DNA from: an uncultured Bacteroides sp.
GTDB taxonomy: Bacteria > Bacteroidota > Bacteroidia > Bacteroidales > Bacteroidaceae
Direction: 5' to 3'
Length of the DNA stretch: 13,485 nucleotides
NCBI GenBank assembly: GCA_900542985.1
Contig: UQPQ01000059.1
Coordinates: 1 to 13,485 of the forward strand
The position numbers and the translations under genes are program-made. The notes under the pieces are model-generated. The model saw nothing but the letters and a program-made list of their open reading frames with translations, was not told where the DNA came from and ran no database searches. This document shows, one piece after another, positions 1 through 9,053 of this stretch. Position 1 is the stretch's first letter. Each line of letters starts with the position of its first letter.

Positions 1-28
1 AAGTTCCTGGTACAGCATAATACAGAAA

Positions 29-61
29 TTTATGAAAATAATAAATAGCTATTTTCATAAA
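29..61. repeat. AT-rich inverted repeat upstream of the SusC-like gene
   Basis: The arms TTTATGAAAATA (29-40) and TATTTTCATAAA (50-61) are perfect 12-base complements around a 9-base loop. There is no T-tract on the + side, so it is not a clear terminator for an upstream + strand gene; it could be a weak terminator, an operator or an mRNA-end structure. Frame 1 is open from the window edge to a TAG at 46-48 inside the loop (last residues EIYENNK), which may or may not be the tail of an upstream gene. The sequence alone does not decide its role. Confidence 0.5.
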
Positions 62-85
62 AAAAAGTTCTTTTTTGAGTAAGTT

Positions 86-93
86 TATTTTTG
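86..93 (+). promoter_or_regulatory. Candidate Bacteroides -7 box for the SusC operon
   Basis: TATTTTTG at 86-93 matches the Bacteroidales housekeeping -7 consensus TAnnTTTG exactly. No TTTG lies about 19 bases upstream, where the -33 box would be, and the stretch is T-rich, so chance is a real alternative. If it is used, transcription would begin near 100 and give a leader of about 75 bases. The STN domain of the first gene suggests instead an ECF-sigma promoter, whose consensus I cannot recognise here. Confidence 0.25.
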
Positions 94-174
94 GTTTGAA
101 TTGTTATAATAAAGTATGCTTCTCAGGAAGACACCTGATGAAGAAACACGTTAACTTATGTATAATTTTAAATT

Positions 175-3100
175 ATGTTTATGAAAAACAATCATGTTTC
201 TCATGCCCCATGGATGATGCGGGTTTCATTGATGTTGTTGTTCATGGCATTTTCCGTCCAGTGGTCATTTGCTCAGTTGGATTTAAATGTTTCCCGAACC
301 ACTTTGGGGAAAGTCATCGAACAAATCAAGTCTCAATCCAGTTACAATTTTTTCTATGATGATAAGCTAGCTTCCTTATCTGTAGAAAATGTAAAGCTTT
401 CCAATGCTTCGATAGAGAAAGTGTTGGATGCTGTGTTGAAAGGTAAAAACATCGCTTTCAAGATTGAGGGGGATGTCATCTATCTGTCAGAAAAGAGCCA
501 GACTCCCCAAAACGGCTCTCAACAAGGTAAGGAACGCACCATTATCGGTACTGTATCCGATGATATGGGTCCGCTGATTGGTGTAAACGTATTGGTAAAG
601 GGTACTACTGTAGGTGCCATTACCGATATGGACGGTAACTTTACCTTGGTTACTACCGAAGCCAATCCGGTGCTTCAGATTTCTTACATCGGCTACACCA
701 CGCAGGAAATTGCCGTAAAGGGTAACACTCCGCTGGCTGTGAAACTGGCTACAGACTCTCAGCTGATTGATGAAGTGGTGGTTACTGCCTTGGGTATTAA
801 AAGAGCAGAAAAGGCATTGAGCTACAACGTAACTCAGGTAGACGCTGAATCGGCTTTGGCTGTGAAAGATGCTAACTTTATTAATTCTTTGAACGGTAAG
901 GTAGCCGGTCTGAACATCAATGCTTCTTCTTCTGGTATCGGTGGTGCCAGCAAGGTAGTGATGCGTGGTTCTAGAGGTATCGAACAATCTTCCAATGCAT
1001 TGTATGTAATTGATGGTATTCCTATGTATAGCTTAAGTGGAACAGGAGGTGGAACAGAATTCGATTCTCAAGGTTCTACTGAAGCTATTGCCGATCTCAA
1101 CCCTGAAGATATCGAATCAATGTCAGTGCTGTCGGGTGCTGCTGCAGCTGCTTTGTATGGTAGCAATGCCTCCAACGGTGCCATCGTTATCACTACCAAG
1201 AAAGGTAAAGTAGGTCGCGTATCACTGACCGTATCTAGCAATACAGAAATGCTGAACCCCTTCGTAATGCCTGATTTCCAAAATCGTTACGGAACTTCTG
1301 GTACAGATGCCAGCTGGGGTAAAAAACTAAATGACGCCAATTACCGTGGTTACGATCCGAAAGATGATTATATGCAAACCGGTATCATCGGTACCGAAAC
1401 TGTAACCTTGTCTACTGGTACAGAGAAAAACCAGACGTATTTGTCGGCTGCTGCTGTAAACTCTCGCGGTATCATCCCTAACAATAAGTACGACCGTTAC
1501 AACTTTACGTTCCGCAACACTACTTCTTTCTTGGATGATAAAATGAAACTGGATGTAGGTGCACAGTACGTGATGCAGAAAGACCGTAATATGACTAATC
1601 AGGGTATTTATGCCAATCCCTTGGCTTCAGCTTATTTGTTCCCGCGTGGCAACGATTGGGATGATTATAAGATGTATGAACGTTATGACCCAGAACGTAA
1701 TATTTATACACAATATTGGCCGCAGGGAGGAGGATCTTTCCGTCTGCAGAATCCGTATTGGATCAACTACCGTAATTTGCGTGAAAACGATAAGAACCGT
1801 TACATGCTAAGCGCTGGTTTGAGCTACGACATCTTAAGCTGGCTGAATGTAAGCGGACGTGTGCGTATTGATAACTCTTACAACGACTATACTCAAAAGT
1901 ATTATGCTTCTACTGAAACGACCATTGCTGAAGGTTCAAACGGCTATTATGGTATTACTCGTATGCACGACAAGCAGACCTATGCAGACCTTTTGATTAA
2001 CATCAACAAGAATTTTGGAGAAGATTGGAGCCTGACCGCTAATATCGGTGCTTCTTATTCAGATAACCTTTCGGAATCACTGGCAGTGAAAGGTCCTATC
2101 GCTTCCAACGGTTTGCCTAATTTCTTTTCTGTATCTCAGCTTGACAAGCAAACTACTAGACGTGAAGAAGTAGGTTATCGTGAACAGACTCAGTCGGTAT
2201 TTACTTCAGCTGAAGTTGGTTATAAGAATGCTTATTACCTGACACTGACTGGCCGTAACGATTGGCCTTCTCAGTTGGCTGGTCCTAATTCTAAGCAGTC
2301 TTCTTTCTTCTATCCTTCAGTAGGTACTTCTATTTTGCTGTCTGAAATCTTCAACTTGCCGGAAAGCATCTCTTATTTGAAATTGCGTGCTTCGTGGGCT
2401 TCTGTAGGTTTGCCGTTTGGTCGCTTCCTGGCTAACCCGACTTTTGAATGGGATTTTTCCACAGGTGCTTATAAGTCACAGGCTGCTTATCCGTTGTATG
2501 AATTGAAACCCGAACGTACAGAGTCTTGGGAAGTAGGTTTGACAGCTCGTTTCTTGAAATACTTCAACTTCGATGTATCGTTCTATAACACGAAGACTTA
2601 TAACCAGACCGTAGACGCTCAGTTGTCTCCGACAGGTGGTTATAACAAGTTCTATGCACAGACTGGCGAAGTACGCAACCGTGGTGTGGAATTGTCGCTT
2701 GAATTCAAGAATACTTGGAATAAGTTCACTTGGAACTCTAACTACACCTTCAGTGCCAATAAGAATAAGATTCTGAGTTTGATAGATGGTTATGTAAACC
2801 CTGTTACTGGTGAAACCATTTCAAAAGAACGTTTGGAAGTAGGTGGTTTGGCCAATGCTAAATTCCTGCTGAAAGTAGGTGGCTCTTTGGGTGACCTTTA
2901 TTCAGTAAAAGACTTGGTTCGCGATTCTAACAACAATATCTATGTAGACGAAGAAGGTAAGGTGGTTATTAATGAAAAGGCTGGCGACATCTTCTTGGGT
3001 TCGGTATTTCCGAAAGCCAATATGGCTTGGCGTAACGATTTCCAATACGGTAACTGGGGGCTGGGCTTCTTGCTGACTGCCCGCTTAGGTGGTGTGGTTT

Positions 3101-3504
3101 ATTCAGCTACACAGGCTGTGTTAGACTCTTACGGTGTATCTGAAGCTTCGGCTGCTGCCCGTGATAACGGTGGTGTATGGGTGAATGGAATCGATCAGGT
3201 AGATGCCCAAAACTGGTATACAGTAGTAGGTGCTGACAGTGGTATTCCTCAATATTATACCTATAGTGCTACTAATTTGCGTCTGCAAGAAGCTTCTATC
3301 AGCTACACTATTCCTAGAGCGAAGCTGAAAAATGTAATGGATATTACCTTGTCATTGGTAGGTCGCAACTTGTGGATGATTTACAGCAAGGCTCCGTTCG
3401 ATCCTGAAGCTGTGGCTAGTACAGGCAACTATTACCAAGGTATTGACTACTTCATGATGCCTAGTCTTCGCAGTGTGGGATTCAATTTGAAACTTAAATT
3501 CTAA
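175..3504 (+). CDS. SusC/RagA-family TonB-dependent outer-membrane transporter with STN domain
   Basis: This 1109-residue protein is the outer-membrane beta-barrel that imports glycans with the SusD-like partner encoded next. A signal peptide ends near FSVQWSFAQ. It is followed by a secretin/TonB short N-terminal (STN) domain (about residues 35-105), a carboxypeptidase-regulatory-like domain (about 122-185, starting TIIGTVSDD), a TonB-box-like DEVVVTALGIKR near 200, the plug (to about 340, with SNASNGAIVITTKKGK) and the barrel, which ends in an aromatic residue (GFNLKLKF). The STN domain, absent from simple SusC proteins, normally contacts a FecR-type anti-sigma factor and couples substrate binding to an ECF sigma factor. 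ATG at 181 (MKNNHV) is an equally good start. It lies 11 bases before the SusD-like gene. The substrate is inferred from the neighbours, probably N-glycans. Confidence 0.95.
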   Translation: MFMKNNHVSHAPWMMRVSLMLLFMAFSVQWSFAQLDLNVSRTTLGKVIEQIKSQSSYNFFYDDKLASLSVENVKLSNASIEKVLDAVLKGKNIAFKIEGDVIYLSEKSQTPQNGSQQGKERTIIGTVSDDMGPLIGVNVLVKGTTVGAITDMDGNFTLVTTEANPVLQISYIGYTTQEIAVKGNTPLAVKLATDSQLIDEVVVTALGIKRAEKALSYNVTQVDAESALAVKDANFINSLNGKVAGLNINASSSGIGGASKVVMRGSRGIEQSSNALYVIDGIPMYSLSGTGGGTEFDSQGSTEAIADLNPEDIESMSVLSGAAAAALYGSNASNGAIVITTKKGKVGRVSLTVSSNTEMLNPFVMPDFQNRYGTSGTDASWGKKLNDANYRGYDPKDDYMQTGIIGTETVTLSTGTEKNQTYLSAAAVNSRGIIPNNKYDRYNFTFRNTTSFLDDKMKLDVGAQYVMQKDRNMTNQGIYANPLASAYLFPRGNDWDDYKMYERYDPERNIYTQYWPQGGGSFRLQNPYWINYRNLRENDKNRYMLSAGLSYDILSWLNVSGRVRIDNSYNDYTQKYYASTETTIAEGSNGYYGITRMHDKQTYADLLININKNFGEDWSLTANIGASYSDNLSESLAVKGPIASNGLPNFFSVSQLDKQTTRREEVGYREQTQSVFTSAEVGYKNAYYLTLTGRNDWPSQLAGPNSKQSSFFYPSVGTSILLSEIFNLPESISYLKLRASWASVGLPFGRFLANPTFEWDFSTGAYKSQAAYPLYELKPERTESWEVGLTARFLKYFNFDVSFYNTKTYNQTVDAQLSPTGGYNKFYAQTGEVRNRGVELSLEFKNTWNKFTWNSNYTFSANKNKILSLIDGYVNPVTGETISKERLEVGGLANAKFLLKVGGSLGDLYSVKDLVRDSNNNIYVDEEGKVVINEKAGDIFLGSVFPKANMAWRNDFQYGNWGLGFLLTARLGGVVYSATQAVLDSYGVSEASAAARDNGGVWVNGIDQVDAQNWYTVVGADSGIPQYYTYSATNLRLQEASISYTIPRAKLKNVMDITLSLVGRNLWMIYSKAPFDPEAVASTGNYYQGIDYFMMPSLRSVGFNLKLKF

Positions 3505-3515
3505 AAAAGATACAG

Positions 3516-5138
3516 ATGAAAAAGAATACAATATTACAGTTGGTTGCGGGTATATTTCTTTTTGGAACTACGGCTTGCACCAGCAATTTCGAAGACTATA
3601 ATAAAAATCCCCATGAACCCGATACGGAGGATATGGGTGCTGACTTGTATTTGGTGAAAGCATTGGTGCTGAACCTTCAGGACTTGATGATGCCCGAGAA
3701 TGAAAACTTCGCCCAGTATGTAGAATGCTTGATGGCAGGTAACTTGGGTGGCTATGCTGCTGACTCTAATCTGGGTACAGGTTGGTCTGGCCGTTATGCT
3801 ACATTCAATCCTTCTGAAGCGTGGCAGGCCATTCCATTCAATGATTTTTATGAAAAATTCTATCCTACTTATTTCAACCTGACTTCTCAGAGTCAAGAAG
3901 AGTTGTACTTGAGTTTGGCGGAATTGTATCGAATTGCCGTTATGTTGCGCGTTACCGACACATATGGTCCTATCCCTTATTCTAAGGTAGGTGTGGCCAA
4001 TGCCATCAAGTCGCCGTACGATTCTCAGAAGGAAGTTTACACCAAGATGTTTCAGGATTTGGATAAGGTTATCGAAGTTCTGGGCAAGTATGCTGCCCAA
4101 AACTTTAGTTCCGGTGCCGATAAAATTTACGAAGGTAACACTGCTGCTTGGGTGAAATTTGCTAATTCCTTGAAGCTGCGTATGGCTATGCGTACTTGCT
4201 ATGTCAGCGGATTTAATGTAGACGGTAAGTCTTCTCAGCAGTTAGCTGAAGAAGCCGTAGCCGGTGGAGTAATGACTACCGCTGCCGACGGTGCTTACCG
4301 CAAGGTAGCCGATCACAATCCGTGGCAACGCTTTATGGTAATGTGGTCTGATGCCCGCATAGCAGCCGATCTTACTTGTTACATGAATGCCTTCAATGAC
4401 CCCCGTCGTGAAGCCTACTATGGTAAGAATACTTTTGCTACTGTTTCTGATGATAATTATACAGGCAATCAGAATACTTATGTAGGTTTGCGTCGCGGTA
4501 TCCGTCAAGGTGAGTTTAACTCTTGGTCTCACGGTTATTCTACGATGAAGGTGACTGAAACCAGTGATATTGTAGTGTTCCGTGCTTCAGAAGTGGCTTT
4601 CCTTCGTGCTGAAGGTGCACTTCGCGGATGGAATATGGGTGGTACAGCCAAAAATTTGTATGAAGAAGGTATCCGTATTTCTTTCGAAGAAAACGGCATC
4701 TCTGAAGGGTTGAGTACATACTTGGCTAATACAAATAAGGTGTCAAATTATGTAGACCCTCTGAAAGGACAAAACGGTCAGAGTTATGATTATTCAGCTC
4801 CACTTAACACTAATGTAACGGTGGCATGGCAAGATGGTGATTTTGAGCAATCACTGGAACGCATCATCACTCAGAAGTGGATTGCCAACTTTCCTAATGG
4901 TATGGAAGCTTGGTCTGAATATCGTCGTACTGGTTATCCGAAACTCATGCCGATGGCTGCCAATGAAAGTAAGGGCGTGGTAGACGATCAGGAAGGTGCT
5001 CGACGTATGCCTTATCCGGCAAATGAATACCGTGAGAATAAAGAATATGTGGAAGCTGCTGCTATTGTATTGGGCGAAGAGTCTAACACGAAAAAAGGTG
5101 ATACCATGGCCACACACGTATGGTGGGATTGTAAATAA
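3516..5138 (+). CDS. SusD/RagB-family glycan-binding lipoprotein
   Basis: This 540-residue surface lipoprotein forms the lid on the SusC-like barrel and captures the glycan. The signal peptide ends in a lipobox with Cys21 (GTTAC), followed by TSNFED, an acidic stretch of the kind that directs Bacteroidetes lipoproteins to the cell surface. The opening NFEDYNKNPHEPD, the RIAVMLRVTDTYGPIPYS segment and the late WIANFPNGMEAWSEYRRTGYP block are typical of the SusD-like family that begins with 'N-x-D-P' (SusD-like_2 type). It follows the SusC-like gene after 11 bases and precedes the next gene by 11 bases, so the three are almost certainly co-transcribed. Family assignment is firm; ligand is inferred. 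Confidence 0.94.
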   Translation: MKKNTILQLVAGIFLFGTTACTSNFEDYNKNPHEPDTEDMGADLYLVKALVLNLQDLMMPENENFAQYVECLMAGNLGGYAADSNLGTGWSGRYATFNPSEAWQAIPFNDFYEKFYPTYFNLTSQSQEELYLSLAELYRIAVMLRVTDTYGPIPYSKVGVANAIKSPYDSQKEVYTKMFQDLDKVIEVLGKYAAQNFSSGADKIYEGNTAAWVKFANSLKLRMAMRTCYVSGFNVDGKSSQQLAEEAVAGGVMTTAADGAYRKVADHNPWQRFMVMWSDARIAADLTCYMNAFNDPRREAYYGKNTFATVSDDNYTGNQNTYVGLRRGIRQGEFNSWSHGYSTMKVTETSDIVVFRASEVAFLRAEGALRGWNMGGTAKNLYEEGIRISFEENGISEGLSTYLANTNKVSNYVDPLKGQNGQSYDYSAPLNTNVTVAWQDGDFEQSLERIITQKWIANFPNGMEAWSEYRRTGYPKLMPMAANESKGVVDDQEGARRMPYPANEYRENKEYVEAAAIVLGEESNTKKGDTMATHVWWDCK

Positions 5139-5149
5139 TTGGATTTAAA

Positions 5150-6256
5150 ATGACTATTACGAATATGAAAAGAAATATTAGAAACGGCCTGTTCAAGACA
5201 TCGCTTTTAGGAGTGGCATTGGTGGCCGCTACTTCTTGCTCGGATTGGACAGAAGTGGAAAGTTTGGAGTTAAATGCTCCTACCTTGGAATCTCAAAATC
5301 CAGAGCTGTATGCACAATACCTGCAATCGCTGGTGGACTTCAAGAACTCAGATCATCAGGTGGTGATTGCTTCCTTCAATAATCAGGGAGGTATACCTTC
5401 TAACCGCAGCCAGCATCTTTGCGATATGCCCGACAGCTTGGATTACATTTGCTTTGCCAATGTATTGGAAGTAAGTCAAGTGAACAAGGACGAGATGTCC
5501 GAGGTGCGTAAGAAAGGTACCAAGGTAATTGGTTTGATAGACTTCGATAAAATAGATAGCGATTGGAAGGCTATCTTGGAAGCTGAAGCCAATCAGCAGC
5601 CTGCTCCTGCCGAAGAAGGGCAGGAAGGAAGCGAGGGTGAAGACGATGTAGAGGTAGATAATGCTACTCGCTTCATTGAATTCTGCAAGGCTGAAACAAC
5701 CAAAGCTCTTGATGCCTGCACCGCTTTAGGGGTAGATGGTATCGAAATGAACTTTACCGGATACGATTTGAATTCTTTGGTAGAAGAAGCTATTGCAGCT
5801 GAAACAGCCCGTCAGGGAGCATTTTTCGATTTGATTGCTGCTTGGAAAGCTGTAAATGCCGACAAAGATTTGTTGTTCAAAGGACTTCCGCAGAATGTAA
5901 TGATCAAGAGCATTCTGTCTGAATGTAAATACATCATTGTATATGCTCATCATGCGGTGAATTTGTCTCAGATGTCTTACTTAGTTCACATGGGTATAGT
6001 GAAGGATGTACCTACCGATCGTTTTGTAATCGGTGTATCTACTCCGTATAAGACAGCTTCAGGAGATGCTTACGGCCAGTTTGTAGACGGAACTTCCAGT
6101 ATCATCGGTGCTGCTAACTGGGCTTTGGGTATATCGGATGTGTTTACCAGAGTCGGTATCTCTGTAGATAATATCGAAAAGGATTATTTTAATGTAGCAC
6201 GTATTTATCCTACATTGAAAGATGCTATCAATATCATAAGTCCAACTGTAAAATAA
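5150..6256 (+). CDS. GH18-like surface lipoprotein with degenerate catalytic site (probable glycan-binding protein)
   Basis: The protein has 368 residues, a signal peptide and lipobox Cys30 (AATSC) followed by SDWTE. The rest resembles a GH18 TIM barrel of the endo-beta-N-acetylglucosaminidase type: VVIASFNNQGG near the start, KKGTKVIGLIDF, then the strand carrying the active site. There the family pattern DGxDxDxE is replaced by D196-G-I-E-M-N201-F-T203, so the proton-donating Glu is Thr and the assisting Asp is Asn. It should therefore not hydrolyse glycans by the usual substrate-assisted mechanism and more likely binds them at the surface. An acidic, Pro/Ala-rich insert lies at about 145-167 (QQPAPAEEGQEGSEG and following). 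ATG at 5165 (MKRNIRNG) is the likelier start because it gives a normal signal peptide. In the B. thetaiotaomicron BT3983-3987 locus a similar protein occupies this place. Confidence 0.85.
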   Translation: MTITNMKRNIRNGLFKTSLLGVALVAATSCSDWTEVESLELNAPTLESQNPELYAQYLQSLVDFKNSDHQVVIASFNNQGGIPSNRSQHLCDMPDSLDYICFANVLEVSQVNKDEMSEVRKKGTKVIGLIDFDKIDSDWKAILEAEANQQPAPAEEGQEGSEGEDDVEVDNATRFIEFCKAETTKALDACTALGVDGIEMNFTGYDLNSLVEEAIAAETARQGAFFDLIAAWKAVNADKDLLFKGLPQNVMIKSILSECKYIIVYAHHAVNLSQMSYLVHMGIVKDVPTDRFVIGVSTPYKTASGDAYGQFVDGTSSIIGAANWALGISDVFTRVGISVDNIEKDYFNVARIYPTLKDAINIISPTVK

Positions 6257-6265
6257 CGATTATCT

Positions 6266-7435
6266 ATGAAATTAAATAAATTATTATTCACTGCTGTAGC
6301 CGGCTTTGCCACTTTGCTGGTCGGTTGCCAAGAGTATGATGAAGACAAGCATCATTACGACAACCAGCTTTTTATTTCTTCTTCTATCTTTACGAAAGAA
6401 ATTAAATTTAAAGCGGGCGATGACAAGCTACAGGATGGCTTGTCGGTAGCCATTGCCAAGCCGGAAGCCTATGACATCAAGGTAACAATGGAGCCTGCTC
6501 CAGAGTTATTGCCTACTTATCGCTTGGCTTATTACGATGAAAATGCCATATTGCTGCCCGAAGAATATTATTCTATGTCTGAAACTTCTACGGTGATTTC
6601 GTCGGGTGCTGTGGCCAGTGCTAAACTGCCTATCGAATTCAGTAACATCGGTAATCTGGATAGAAACGAAACGTATGTATTACCGATAACTGTGCAATCG
6701 GCCGATGGTATCGGCATTCTGCAGAGTGCTAAGAATTACTATTACGTGTTCCGCGGAGCTTCCTTGGTGAACGTGGTTTGTAACATTGCTAAGAACAGAG
6801 CTTATCCGGACTTTAATGACGATGCTAAGTTTAATAATCTCTCTCAACAGACTATGGAGGTATTGTTCAAGGCAAACGCATTTCCCAATCAGCTGAACAC
6901 CTTGATGGGTATTGAAGGCCATTACTTGCTGCGTATGGGTGATGCTGGTGTACCTTCTAACCAGCTGCAGGTGGCTACTAGTAGCGGTAATTTAACCAGT
7001 ACTGACTTGACATTCGAAAGCAACAAATGGTATCACGTGGCAGTTACTTTCAATCGCGGCAATATTAAGGTATACGTGAACGGTGAAGAAAAATATGCCG
7101 GTAATGTAAGTATGTCTTCAGTTGACTTGGGTGCCAAGCATCATAACGAAGAAGATGGTAGTCGTGTGTTCTGGATAGGTTATTCTTATTCTTCTGACCG
7201 CTTCTTCGATGGTGTGGTATCTGAAGTTAGAATCTGGAATAAGGAACTGACAGCCGATGAAATCAAGGCTCCTAATCATTTCTATACGGTAGATCCCGCA
7301 TCAGATGGACTGCTTTCTTACTGGAAGTTTGATGATGGTGCTGGTCAGGTAGCTAAAGACTATACAGCCAACGGTTACGATTTGACTATCGAAGATGAAC
7401 CTACGTGGGTACCGGTTTCTTTGCCGGAAAATTAA
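6266..7435 (+). CDS. DUF1735 plus LamG-like (concanavalin-A fold) surface lipoprotein
   Basis: This 389-residue protein has a signal peptide and lipobox Cys21 (LLVGC) followed by QEYDED, an acidic surface-export type sequence. Residues about 35-160 look like a DUF1735 (BT_3987-type N-terminal) beta-sandwich: LSVAIAKPEAYDIKVTMEP, LLPEEYYSM and ETYVLPITVQSADG. Residues about 170-385 look like a LamG/Laminin_G_3 domain: WYHVAVTFNRGNIKVYVNGE, FDGVVSEVRIWNKELTADEI and LLSYWKFDDGAG are hallmark segments. No catalytic motif is seen, so it is most likely a surface glycan-binding protein serving the neighbouring GH18. It starts 9 bases after the previous stop and ends 19 bases before the next start. 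Confidence 0.87.
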   Translation: MKLNKLLFTAVAGFATLLVGCQEYDEDKHHYDNQLFISSSIFTKEIKFKAGDDKLQDGLSVAIAKPEAYDIKVTMEPAPELLPTYRLAYYDENAILLPEEYYSMSETSTVISSGAVASAKLPIEFSNIGNLDRNETYVLPITVQSADGIGILQSAKNYYYVFRGASLVNVVCNIAKNRAYPDFNDDAKFNNLSQQTMEVLFKANAFPNQLNTLMGIEGHYLLRMGDAGVPSNQLQVATSSGNLTSTDLTFESNKWYHVAVTFNRGNIKVYVNGEEKYAGNVSMSSVDLGAKHHNEEDGSRVFWIGYSYSSDRFFDGVVSEVRIWNKELTADEIKAPNHFYTVDPASDGLLSYWKFDDGAGQVAKDYTANGYDLTIEDEPTWVPVSLPEN

Positions 7436-7454
7436 TTCTTTAACGATTTAACAT

Positions 7455-8876
7455 ATGAATATGAAAAACAATTTAAGATATACTTTCCTGTTATTGTTGC
7501 TGTGTGGCATGGCGTTTACAGCGTGCGAGGACGATGTGACCGTGGGTCAGGAAGTGGATGAATCTCAATATGAAAATGTCACAAAATTGCAGGGGTTGCT
7601 GGTGGATCAGTCTACCAATAAGAATAGTTCTGTGATTGAGATGAGAGGTGATGTACATAGTACAGACATATCTTTCCGTTTGTCTAAATTGCCCAACAAG
7701 GGAGTGGACGTGAAGATTACCGTAGATGAAGCTTATGCTGCTGAATACAATGCTGCACATAATACTACGTATGAAGTATACCCCGCTGCCAATGTGAAAA
7801 TAGCCAACGATGGTGTGTTTGTACTGGCTCCCGATGATAAGGTTACACCTAGCATCAAGGTAACGCTCAATGCGTTCGATGGCATGAAGGAAGATAAGAC
7901 TTATATCGTGCCTATTACAGCTAGCTCTACTACAGAAGGTGTAAGTTTTACCAAGGAGTCTCAACATATGGTGCTGTTGATTACTGACTGCCGCAACAAG
8001 CCCAATAACTTCAAGGGCGATGGTGCTGTGACTATGGTGTTGTATTTCGAAGTAAACGATACTAATCCGCTGAATGCACTGGAATTCTTGACTGAAAGTG
8101 GTAAATATTACTTCGACCACGTGGTGCTCTTTGCTGCCAACATCAACTGGGATCCCGTGAAGAAGCGTGTATACTTGGCAAACAACCCTAACGTACAATT
8201 CTTATTGGACAACAACGAAGAATACCTACAACCGCTTCGCAGAGCTGGTATAAAGGTGATTCTGAGTATCTTGGGTAACCATGACGAGGCTGGAGTAGCT
8301 CAATTGTCGGACATGGGTGCTCGTGAGTTTGCCAAGGAACTAGCTGCTTATTGCCGTGCCTATAACTTGGACGGTGTAGCGTTTGATGATGAATATTCAG
8401 ATAATCCGGATTTAAATAATCCTTGGTTTGCTCCTCAATCAGCTTATGCAGGTTCTCGCCTGATGTATGAATGTAAAAAGGCAATGCCTGAAAAAATAGT
8501 TTCTCTGTATAATTTGGGCGCTATGTATTCTGATAGACTGGAGATTGTCGACGGTGTTGATCCCGGTCAGTATTGTGACTATGCAGTAGCCGACTACGGT
8601 GGTGCTGCTAGTCCGGGTGTAGGCATGACTTTGAAGCAATGCGGTGGCATGTCAATTGAACTTCGTCGCGGTAGTGGTGATTCCAGTGAATCTACAGCAA
8701 AACGTAAAAAAGAGCAAGGATATGGTTATTACATGTTCTTTGCTTTGGATCCTTCTTTGTATAGAAGTCAAGTTGGACGTTTGCAATCAGTATGTAGAGG
8801 ATTATATAATCAAGAATTGCTTTATCCTACTCATCAATATAAGAAAAACAGTACGGAGCGCATTCCTTTAAATTAA
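7455..8876 (+). CDS. Surface GH18 endo-beta-N-acetylglucosaminidase with N-terminal DUF1735 domain
   Basis: This 473-residue lipoprotein has a signal peptide and lipobox Cys24 (FTAC) followed directly by EDD. An N-terminal DUF1735 beta-sandwich (about 45-175, ending KTYIVPITASSTTEGVSF) precedes a GH18 domain (about 190-460). The catalytic strand is LDGVAFDDEYSD, with D306, D311 and E313 at the positions of the GH18 acid/base motif; the same FDDEY form is found in EndoH-like enzymes. Such enzymes cleave the chitobiose core of N-glycans. Architecture and locus order match BT3987, an endoglycosidase for high-mannose N-glycans, so that specificity is the best guess but unproven. It is the last gene of the tight operon; a MITE-like element begins 6 bases after the stop. 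MNMKN and MKN starts are both possible. Confidence 0.9.
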   Translation: MNMKNNLRYTFLLLLLCGMAFTACEDDVTVGQEVDESQYENVTKLQGLLVDQSTNKNSSVIEMRGDVHSTDISFRLSKLPNKGVDVKITVDEAYAAEYNAAHNTTYEVYPAANVKIANDGVFVLAPDDKVTPSIKVTLNAFDGMKEDKTYIVPITASSTTEGVSFTKESQHMVLLITDCRNKPNNFKGDGAVTMVLYFEVNDTNPLNALEFLTESGKYYFDHVVLFAANINWDPVKKRVYLANNPNVQFLLDNNEEYLQPLRRAGIKVILSILGNHDEAGVAQLSDMGAREFAKELAAYCRAYNLDGVAFDDEYSDNPDLNNPWFAPQSAYAGSRLMYECKKAMPEKIVSLYNLGAMYSDRLEIVDGVDPGQYCDYAVADYGGAASPGVGMTLKQCGGMSIELRRGSGDSSESTAKRKKEQGYGYYMFFALDPSLYRSQVGRLQSVCRGLYNQELLYPTHQYKKNSTERIPLN

Positions 8877-8881
8877 TATTC

Positions 8882-9053
8882 GAGCTTGTTTAAATTTTAT
8901 TTTCTCTTATTATGAGAACTGTTTTTGAAGATTTTTCTGCGCTGTGATAAAGAGCATAGCGAGTTATGTGACGAAGAACAGCACAGAAAAAGACTGAAAA
9001 CAAACTCAGAAGAAGCAGAATAAACTCTTTCTGAATATAATTTAAACAAGCTC
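8882..9053. mobile_element. 172-base MITE-like element with 15-base terminal inverted repeats
   Basis: The ends GAGCTTGTTTAAATT (8882-8896) and AATTTAAACAAGCTC (9039-9053) are perfect 15-base complements. Inside, a second long imperfect palindrome pairs 8921-8944 with 8979-9001 around a 34-base loop, so most of the element can fold into one hairpin. It has no coding capacity. The ends agree at 15 of the first 20 bases with the right end of the IS1031-like element of this window, read inward from 12175. The right flank is TTA and the left flank TTC, consistent with a 3-base TNA duplication with one change. It is probably a non-autonomous element moved by an IS1031-group transposase. It may also terminate transcripts from the GH18 gene. 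Confidence 0.72.

Noticed and set aside
75..359. Open frame starting MSKFIFGLN that overlaps the transporter start
   Set aside because: It overlaps the SusC-like signal peptide and STN domain in another frame, has no recognisable motif and no good promoter spacing.
487..987. Minus-strand open frame of 166 codons inside the SusC-like gene
   Set aside because: It mirrors the conserved plug-domain coding sequence; the + strand gene fully explains the region.
3534..4100. Minus-strand open frame of 188 codons inside the SusD-like gene
   Set aside because: Composition-driven shadow of a well-supported gene; no family features.
7491..8198. Minus-strand open frame of 235 codons inside the GH18 gene
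   Set aside because: Overlaps the entire DUF1735 domain and part of the GH18 domain of a clear lipoprotein gene; residue content is rich in His/Ile/Tyr as in antisense shadows.
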